From SHVZ01 sp041906305 (GTDB taxonomy: Bacteria; Pseudomonadota; Alphaproteobacteria; SHVZ01), in contig JAYRJL010000007.1 of assembly GCA_041906305.1 (NCBI GenBank), forward strand, positions 124,001-188,000: 64,000 nucleotides of DNA, in the 5' to 3' direction. Below are positions 58,328 through 64,000 of this stretch, one piece after another. Below the pieces are notes generated by a model. It was not told where the DNA came from. It saw only the letters and a list, made by a program, of their open reading frames with translations, and did no database searches. Numbering within the stretch: the stretch's first letter is position 1; the number at the start of each line of letters is the position of its first letter. The position numbers and the translations under genes are program-made.

Positions 58328-58852
58328 TTGAGAGCGCTCCGCTGGATTTTCACGCTTGCCGTGATCGCCGCCTTGGGCTGGAGCGTCTGGCGCTTCGTTC
58401 CATGGCCCGAGCGCCGGAATGAACCGCCGGGCGCTCGGGTGACGCTGTCGCTCCCGCCGCAGGCGGCGGCGCCGGCTCCCGCGCCTCTGCCGCAGGCGGT
58501 GCCGACGCCTGCGCCGCAGCCGTCGGTCGCGGCCGTGCCTCCGCCCGCCGCCGCTCCGCCGCCTCCGCCCGAGCCCCTGGTCGTCGACCGCCGTACGATC
58601 GCACGCGTGCAGTTCTTCCTCGATCAGCTGGGCTACCAGATCGGCGCCGCGGACGGCGTGATGGGACGGCGGACCAAGGTGGCCATCGCCGCCTTCCGCA
58701 AGACCAACGCGCTGGGGCAGGGCGAGGAGATCGACGGTCCGCTGTTCGACGCGCTCGACGCCGCGGTCAGGCAGCTGCCGCCGAAGAACGTCGAGGGCGT
58801 GCCGTCGGCGGCGCCGCGGACCGCGGTCGAGAGGGCGCCGCTCTCCAATTGA
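58328..58852 (+). CDS. Membrane-anchored peptidoglycan-binding domain protein
   Basis: This 174-residue protein has an N-terminal membrane helix (LRWIFTLAVIAALGWSVWRF). A long Ala/Pro-rich linker (about 40-85) follows, then a peptidoglycan_binding_1 domain: VQFFLDQLGYQIGAADGVMGRRTKVAIAAFRKTN. The linker would span the periplasm so that the domain reaches the wall. The TTG at 58328 is preferred; AGAAGG lies eight bases upstream and no in-frame ATG is available nearby. It may be the wall anchor for an unseen partner. Confidence 0.8.
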   Translation: MRALRWIFTLAVIAALGWSVWRFVPWPERRNEPPGARVTLSLPPQAAAPAPAPLPQAVPTPAPQPSVAAVPPPAAAPPPPPEPLVVDRRTIARVQFFLDQLGYQIGAADGVMGRRTKVAIAAFRKTNALGQGEEIDGPLFDALDAAVRQLPPKNVEGVPSAAPRTAVERAPLSN

Positions 58853-58972
58853 TGGTTCCTCTGGTCTCTCCAGATTGAAAATCAGCGGACGGAACAACTC
58901 GCGCTCAGCTGAAATCGTTCACGGCGATATGTCTCGAAGATTCACGAAGGGATCGGATACCTTGATCGCAAG

Positions 58973-59948
58973 ATGCTGAGACGCAGTTTCGTAATGGGCG
59001 TTTTGGGGGCGGCGGCGCTGCCCCGGCTCGGTCGGGCCAGGCCGAACGGTATTCCGCTGGTCGGCTAGATTGCGGCTCAGCGCGAACCGAGCCTTAGGGC
59101 GAATCTCGCGGCCTTTCGCTCTGCCTTCGAGGCGCTCGGCTATGTCGAGGGTCAGTCGGTCGAGATGCTCTTCCGGTTCGGAGAGGATGATGCGCAGAAG
59201 GTTCCGCACTTTGCGGCTGAGTTCGAACGCCCTGGCGTAGGCGTCATTGTCGCGCAAGGCGTTGCCGTTTCCATTCTGCATCGGCTTGGGATTCGAATTC
59301 CGATTGTCTACCTGACCAGCGGAGATCCTATCGCCGCCGGCTTTGCAATGAGCCTTGCCAAACCTGGCGCGAACATGACGGGCACGACGCTCATGGTCGC
59401 CGAGCTCAACCTCAAGCGTCTGGAAATTCTGAAGGACGTCCTTCCGGGACTGAGCCGGGTCGCCGTCGTCGCCAATCCGCATCACCCGGGCGAGAGCGTC
59501 GAACGGGACTTCGCCGTCCAAGCGGGACGGCTCCTTCGCCTCGACATTGACTACTTTCAGACCCGCAGCGAGCAGGAGCTCGCCGTTGCCTTTGGTGCGA
59601 TGTCGAAGGATCCGCCACCTGCGATGTCGGTCCTTCGGATGGCTTCGCCCTCCAGAACTCCTCGACCATCGCCGACTTCGCGCTGTCGAAGCGGATCGCG
59701 ATGGTCGCCGGGTGGCGCCGTTCTCGGAAGACGGCGCCCTCTGTTCATATGGGCCGCGGATTGCGGAAGCCTACGGAAAGCTCGCGTCCTACGTTCACCG
59801 CATCCTGAAGGGAGTATCGCCTGCGGCGCTGCCGATCGAGCAGCCGACGACGTTCGAGTTCGTCATCAACATGCGAACTGCCGCTGCATTGAACCTGGCG
59901 ATCCCGCCCACACTTCTGATCCAGGCCGATCGGCTGATCGAAGCCTGA
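58973..59948 (+). pseudogene. Decayed ABC transporter substrate-binding protein (PF04392 type)
   Basis: Original ATG 58973 gives MLRRSFVMGVLGAAALPRLG and IPLVG, then an in-frame TAG at 59066 where the family has an aromatic residue. The frame then carries recognisable family sequence (IPIVYLTSGDPIAAGFAMSLAKPGANMTG; LKRLEILKDVLPGLSRVAVVANP) until about 59610. The middle piece (DGFALQNSSTIADFALSKRIAMVAG) is in a second frame and the C-terminus (FSEDGALCSYGPRIAEAYGKLASYVHRILKG, ending in DRLIEA) in a third. One stop and at least two frameshifts make it nonfunctional. It lacks neighbouring permease genes and is somewhat less GC-rich than its surroundings. Confidence 0.85.
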
Positions 59949-59985
59949 CGCGCATAGGCAGCAACGCCCGGCCGAAGAGTCAGGG

Positions 59986-61020
59986 CTACTTTCCGAACCA
60001 GGCCTTCTGGCGCGGGTGCTGGAGCGTGTCGGGATTGATCAGCTTCGGCGGCGTCTCCTTCCGCGCATAGGCCGTCGCCGACTTGAACGAGCCTTCGGCC
60101 AGCAGACGGTTGCACTCGTCGGTATGGCAGAGCGAGTGCGGCGAGACGAAGACGTTCTCGAGCTTCAGGATCGGATTGTCCGGCGAGGTCGGCTCCTGCT
60201 CGAACACGTCGATGCCGGCGCCGGCGATCTTGTTGTTCACCAGCGCGTTGTACATCGCCTTCTCGTCGACGATCGGGCCGCGGGCGGCGGAAATAAAGTA
60301 GGCGGTCGGCTTCATCAGGCTGAACGCCCGCTCGCCGACCAGCTTCCGCGTCGAGTCGTTCAGCAGCACGTTGACGCACGCGAAATCCGACTCGCGGAAC
60401 AGCGTGTCGTAGTCCACGAGTTTCACGCCCAGTGCCTCCGCGTCCTTGGGATTGGCGTAGGGATCGTGGGCGATGAACTTCATGTCCAGCGGCTTGGCGA
60501 TCTTGAACAGCTCCTTGGCGATGTTGCCGAAACCGATCGAGCCGAGCGTGCGGCCGGTGAGGCCGACGCCGTAGTACTGGCGCTGGTCGGTCCACTTGCC
60601 GGCGCGCGTGATGCGGTCCTTGTGGTTCAGCTTGTGCGCGAGCGCCAGCAGGAAGGTCAGCTGCGTCGTCGCCATCGGGCGGCGGACGGCATCCGGGTTG
60701 TTGGTCAGCAGCACACCGGCGGCCGAGAGGGCCTTCACGTCGCGGGTGTCGTAGCCGGCACCGAAACCGGCGACCAGCTTAAGGCGGATGTCGGAGCGGC
60801 CGAGCGCATCGGCACCGATGCCGGCGGCGACCGGGCAGATGATGTCGTACTTGGCCGCGTCGTCCGCGGTCAGCATCTTCTTGCCCTCGTCGAGATATTC
60901 CCAGGAGATGCTCTTGGCGTTCTTCAGGATGTCGAGCGCGACCGGGTCGAAGAAGGTCTTGCCGGTGTCGCCTAGAAGGGCGTCGCGGGTCACGCCGACG
61001 CGAATGGTGTCAGTGGCCAT
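59986..61020 (-). CDS. D-isomer-specific 2-hydroxyacid dehydrogenase
   Basis: This NAD(P)-linked reductase of 2-oxo acids has 344 residues. The nucleotide loop is GSIGFGNIAKEL (160-171), in which the last Gly of GxGxxG is Ala. The catalytic triad of the family is R247 (ARGP), E276 (FEQEP) and H295 (SPHSLCHT). The N-terminal substrate domain precedes it normally. It diverges from the enolase-superfamily gene across about 150 bases, so the pair may process the same sugar acid: a dehydratase makes a 2-keto acid and the dehydrogenase reduces or oxidises it. The substrate is not known. Confidence 0.88.
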   Translation of the reverse strand: MATDTIRVGVTRDALLGDTGKTFFDPVALDILKNAKSISWEYLDEGKKMLTADDAAKYDIICPVAAGIGADALGRSDIRLKLVAGFGAGYDTRDVKALSAAGVLLTNNPDAVRRPMATTQLTFLLALAHKLNHKDRITRAGKWTDQRQYYGVGLTGRTLGSIGFGNIAKELFKIAKPLDMKFIAHDPYANPKDAEALGVKLVDYDTLFRESDFACVNVLLNDSTRKLVGERAFSLMKPTAYFISAARGPIVDEKAMYNALVNNKIAGAGIDVFEQEPTSPDNPILKLENVFVSPHSLCHTDECNRLLAEGSFKSATAYARKETPPKLINPDTLQHPRQKAWFGK

Positions 61021-61167
61021 TTAAGCTTGTCTCCCTGGAAGATGCGGGAGCCTAGGGGCGGGGGCGGACCCGGGGCAAGGTTGCAGCCCGGTCCACGAAA
61101 CAGCGGGCCGGCTTGACACCCAGGCCGTGGCCGAGTGACCTGCGGCGCCTTTTTGACCGGAGTCCCC

Positions 61168-62367
61168 ATGCGCATCGCCAAGGTCGAAGCCATCCGCATC
61201 CGCGAGCCCGAATGGTCGCCGCCGATCTGGTGGAGCACGACTCCGACCGACGTCCTGTTCGACCTGGGCCGCGAGATGCGCGAGATGGCGGTCGGCCTCT
61301 TCAATGCACCGATCGAGATGCGTAAGGACAAGGTGACGGTGGTGATCGTCAAGGTCACCACCGACGACGGCATCGAGGGGCTCGGCGGTATCGCCCTCGG
61401 ATCGGAGGCGATGGCCCAGGTGGTCGAGAATATCCTGGGGCCGTTGGTGATCGGCGGCTCGCCCTTCGATGTCGAACTCCTGTGGGAGAAGATGTACCGC
61501 TCCACCATCAACATCGGCCGCAAGGGCCTGGTGCTCGAGGCGATCAGCGGCATCGACATCGCGCTCTGGGACATCATGGGGAAGGCGACGAAGCAGCCCG
61601 TCTACAACCTCCTCGGCGGCCGGACGCGAGGCAAGCTCCGCGCCTATGCGAGCTCGCTCTACGCAATGAAGAAGCCCGAGCGGCTGGCCGAGATCGCGGC
61701 CGGCTACGCCAAGGACGGCTACACGGCGATGAAGATGCGCTTCGGCTACGGCCCGACCGATGGTCGGCCGGGCATGAAGAAGAACCTCGAGCTGGTGAAG
61801 GTCGTCCGCGAGGCGATCGGCGACGACATCGACCTGATGGCCGACGCCTACATGGGTTGGACCGCGCAATACGCGATCGAGATGCTGCGCATGCTCGAGC
61901 CGTATCATCTCACCTGGGTCGAGGAGCCGGTGATTCCCGACGACATCGAGGGATATGCGCGCATCAAGCGGGAAGGGGGCGTGGCGGTCGCCGGTGGCGA
62001 GCACGAGTTCACCCGCTGGGGCTTCCGCGAGCTGATCGAGCGGCGTGCCGTCGACTACGTCCAGCTCGACGTGAACCGGGTCGGCGGGCTGACCGAAGCC
62101 CGCAAGATCGTGGCGCTGGCACAGGCCTTCAACCTTCCGGTCGTGCCGCACGCGCACAACTACCACAACCTCCACCTGGTGATGGCGAGCGCCAACATGC
62201 CGCTCGCCGAGTTCTTCCCGCATCCCCAGCGCGACGGCGACACCTTCTTCTCCGAACTGTTCCACGGCGAGCCGACCGTGGTGAACGGCGAGATCACGCT
62301 CTCGGACGCGCCCGGCTTCGGTGTCTCGCTGAACGACGATGTCGTTGGCCGCTACAGGCAATCGTGA
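61168..62367 (+). CDS. Enolase-superfamily sugar-acid dehydratase, L-rhamnonate-dehydratase-like
   Basis: This mandelate racemase/muconate lactonising fold protein has 399 residues. Metal ligands D226, E252 and E278 are visible (ADAYMGW; WVEEPV; GGEHEFTRWGF), with K189 in MKMRFG and H328 in VVPHAHNYH as candidate general bases. The block GEHE-TRWGF and the double-His VPH segment are closest to L-rhamnonate dehydratases by memory. The ATG at 61168 has GGAG six bases ahead. A family-5 binding protein gene follows 114 bases downstream, and a hydroxyacid dehydrogenase is divergent, so a sugar-acid catabolic locus is likely. Confidence 0.85.
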   Translation: MRIAKVEAIRIREPEWSPPIWWSTTPTDVLFDLGREMREMAVGLFNAPIEMRKDKVTVVIVKVTTDDGIEGLGGIALGSEAMAQVVENILGPLVIGGSPFDVELLWEKMYRSTINIGRKGLVLEAISGIDIALWDIMGKATKQPVYNLLGGRTRGKLRAYASSLYAMKKPERLAEIAAGYAKDGYTAMKMRFGYGPTDGRPGMKKNLELVKVVREAIGDDIDLMADAYMGWTAQYAIEMLRMLEPYHLTWVEEPVIPDDIEGYARIKREGGVAVAGGEHEFTRWGFRELIERRAVDYVQLDVNRVGGLTEARKIVALAQAFNLPVVPHAHNYHNLHLVMASANMPLAEFFPHPQRDGDTFFSELFHGEPTVVNGEITLSDAPGFGVSLNDDVVGRYRQS

Positions 62368-62481
62368 TTTCATCGACCCCGGCGGCGCGATTGACAGCCT
62401 CCCCGGCCGGCTCGACAGTCGCTCAGTTGTTCAGGGTTGCCGCGTCGCGCGGATGACAAGGATTTTCAACTGGAGGTGGTG

Positions 62482-64000
62482 ATGACCCTTTATCGCAAAA
62501 GGCTGGCTTTCATGGCCGTGCCGCTGGCGGCGCTGGCGCTGACCGCCGCGCCTGCCGAGGCGCAGAAGAGCGTTTATGTCGTTCCGCATGCCGATCTCCG
62601 CATTCTCGACCCGCTGCAGGCGGCAGCGACGATCACGACGATGCATGCGTCGAACATCTACGACCAGCTCTTCGCTTGGGACGTGAACCTGCAGTCGAAG
62701 CCGCAGATGGTCGGCGACTACAAGGTCTCGGACGACAAGCTCACCTACACGATGACGCTGCGTTCCGGCCTCAAGTTCCACGACGGGTCGGCCGTGACGT
62801 CGAAGGACGCGGTCGCCTCGGTCAAGCGCTGGATGGTCCGTGACGGCGTCGGCAAGCGTCTGGCCGGCGTGCTGGCGTCGATCGACATCGTCGACGACAA
62901 GACCTTCGTCTTCAAGCTCAAGCAGCCGTATTCGTGGGTCGAGTACTCGCTCGGCAACCACGCCGGCAACTACCCCGCGATCATGCGCGAGAAGGAAGCG
63001 CTGATCGATCCGATGACCGCCATCGGCGCCGACGCGCAGATCGGCTCGGGCCCCTATAAGTTCGTCAAGGAAGAGTGGAAGCCCGGCGACGAAGTCGTCT
63101 ACGCCAAGTTCGCCGACTACGTGCCGCGTCCGGAGGCTCCGGACGGCATGGCCGGCGGCCGCCGCGTGAACATCGACAAGCTGATCTTCAAGATCATTCC
63201 CGATCCGCAGACCGCCGCCTCGGCGCTGCTGAAGGGCGAGGTGGACTTCATCGACAGCCCGGCAGCCGACGTGCAGCCGCAGCTCGAGAAGTCCAACCAG
63301 GTGACGGTGTCGAAGCTGGCGCCGGTCGGCGGCTTCGGCGCGATCCGCGCCAACGCGCTCTATCCTCCGTTCAACAACGCGAAGGCCCGTCAGGCGCTGG
63401 CGCTCGTCGCCCCGCAGTCCGACTACATGTCGACCGCGGTCGGCCAGAAGAACTGGAACGAGTGCTTCTCGCTCCTGGTCTGCGGCTCGGTCTACGGCTC
63501 GCTCGCGGGCTCCGAGACCTTCACCAAGCCGGATCCGGCCCGTGCCAAGAAGCTGTTCGAGGAATCGGGCTACAAGGGCGAGAAGATCATCATCACCTCG
63601 ACCAAGGAGATCGCGGCGATCGGCGCCCAGGCTGAAGTGCTCTCCGCCGCCCTCAACAAGATCGGCGTCAAGGCCGAGATCGAATGGGCGGACTGGGGCA
63701 CGACGCTGACCCGCTTCCTTTCCAACAAGGCGGCTCCCGGTCAGCCCGGCCACTGGAACATCTTCACCACGACCAACTCGTGGTCGACCTGGCACAACCC
63801 GCTCACCAACGTCGGCATCGTGCTGAACGCCGAGGGCAGCTGGGCCGGCTGGCCGACCGACGACGAGGGCGAGAAGCTCCGCGTCGCGTTCATCGAGGCG
63901 ACCGACCAGAAGACCCGGATGGAGATCCTCGAGAAGCTGCACAAGCGCCTCTACGAGGTCATGCCGTACATCGTCACCGGCCAGTTCGACCAGATGTACG
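62482..64000 (+). CDS. ABC transporter substrate-binding protein, family 5 (3' end outside window)
   Basis: This is a periplasmic receptor, open to the last base: 506 residues seen. A signal peptide (AVPLAALALTAAPAEAQ) precedes KSVYVVPHADLRILDPLQA. Shared blocks with the tandem pair include TLRSGLKFHDGSAV, GSGPYKFVKEEW, YPPFNNAKARQAL and LFEESGYKGEKIII. GGAGG is seven bases before ATG 62482. Permease genes may lie beyond the window's end; within it this is the fifth family-5 receptor. It is downstream of the sugar-acid dehydratase, so its ligand may not be a peptide. Confidence 0.9.
   Translation, partial: MTLYRKRLAFMAVPLAALALTAAPAEAQKSVYVVPHADLRILDPLQAAATITTMHASNIYDQLFAWDVNLQSKPQMVGDYKVSDDKLTYTMTLRSGLKFHDGSAVTSKDAVASVKRWMVRDGVGKRLAGVLASIDIVDDKTFVFKLKQPYSWVEYSLGNHAGNYPAIMREKEALIDPMTAIGADAQIGSGPYKFVKEEWKPGDEVVYAKFADYVPRPEAPDGMAGGRRVNIDKLIFKIIPDPQTAASALLKGEVDFIDSPAADVQPQLEKSNQVTVSKLAPVGGFGAIRANALYPPFNNAKARQALALVAPQSDYMSTAVGQKNWNECFSLLVCGSVYGSLAGSETFTKPDPARAKKLFEESGYKGEKIIITSTKEIAAIGAQAEVLSAALNKIGVKAEIEWADWGTTLTRFLSNKAAPGQPGHWNIFTTTNSWSTWHNPLTNVGIVLNAEGSWAGWPTDDEGEKLRVAFIEATDQKTRMEILEKLHKRLYEVMPYIVTGQFDQMY

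Noticed and set aside
58890..58920. EcfG-type stress promoter (GGAAC...CGTT)
   Set aside because: The spacer is about 20 bases instead of 16-17, and the downstream gene is a pseudogene.
62391..62419. Promoter for the last binding-protein gene from TTGACA at 62391
   Set aside because: The -10 position 17 bases on reads GACAGT, too poor to support a call without transcript data.

Overview
The window reads as chromosomal DNA of a GC-rich, metabolically versatile alphaproteobacterium, probably a large-genome soil or freshwater member of Rhodospirillales or Hyphomicrobiales. The grounds are the codon bias, the many solute-binding proteins and the MetA, LIV-transporter, hydantoinase and MlrC families. 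Genus cannot be fixed from the sequence alone. No rRNA, tRNA, CRISPR array, complete insertion sequence, prophage or plasmid origin was seen. Gene density is high, and nearly every cluster uses 1-17 base stop/start overlaps (ATGA, GTGA, TTGA, TGATG), indicating translationally coupled operons.

Region by region. 1-1876: end of a phytase-like esterase, then an AT-richer accessory stretch with an orphan gene, a DUF2019 protein and a broken SDR fragment. 1877-9111: three family-5 solute-binding proteins (two are tandem paralogues), a DEAD-box RNA helicase and an HU protein. 9325-12400: marR-emrA-emrB efflux operon with a near-perfect operator at its head. 12436-17581: a polytopic membrane protein, then an operon of iron/2-aminoethylphosphonate-type solute-binding protein, PP2C-like phosphatase and fused two-domain permease, with no ATPase. 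17829-20412: RraA-like aldolase, metal-dependent amidohydrolase and LacI regulator. 20492-24287: metA, a GFA-fold protein, a Tat-exported dienelactone hydrolase, and a cupin plus M14 deacylase pair. 24371-28431: GNAT, a deaminase-like amidohydrolase, a Gfo/Idh/MocA oxidoreductase and an alpha/beta hydrolase-GNAT fusion.

28428-42710 is the most striking metabolic block. A leftward run of eight genes (two CocE/NonD hydrolases, an MlrC M81 peptidase, an MFS exporter, a small GatC/AtzG-like protein, an amidase, an EthD-like protein and a serine beta-lactamase-fold hydrolase) diverges from hyuA-hyuB. Together they look like a system for importing or exporting and hydrolysing amides, cyclic imides or small peptides and esters.

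42886-50663: OmpA-like lipoprotein, DUF2237, Asp/Glu racemase and AraC regulator; a 54-residue metallothionein-like protein with 13 cysteines; a ModA-like binding protein; a second dienelactone hydrolase; another family-5 binding protein with a divergent M20 peptidase. 50660-57691: a TetR/acyl-CoA ligase operon diverging from a complete LIV-type ABC transporter (binding protein, two ATPases, two permeases). Matching operator half-sites on both sides suggest one regulon for an acyl or aromatic acid that is imported and then activated to a CoA ester. 57724-64000: a secreted unknown protein, a peptidoglycan-binding-domain protein, a decayed PF04392-type binding protein, a D-2-hydroxyacid dehydrogenase divergent from a rhamnonate-dehydratase-like enolase-superfamily enzyme, and a fifth family-5 binding protein cut by the window edge.
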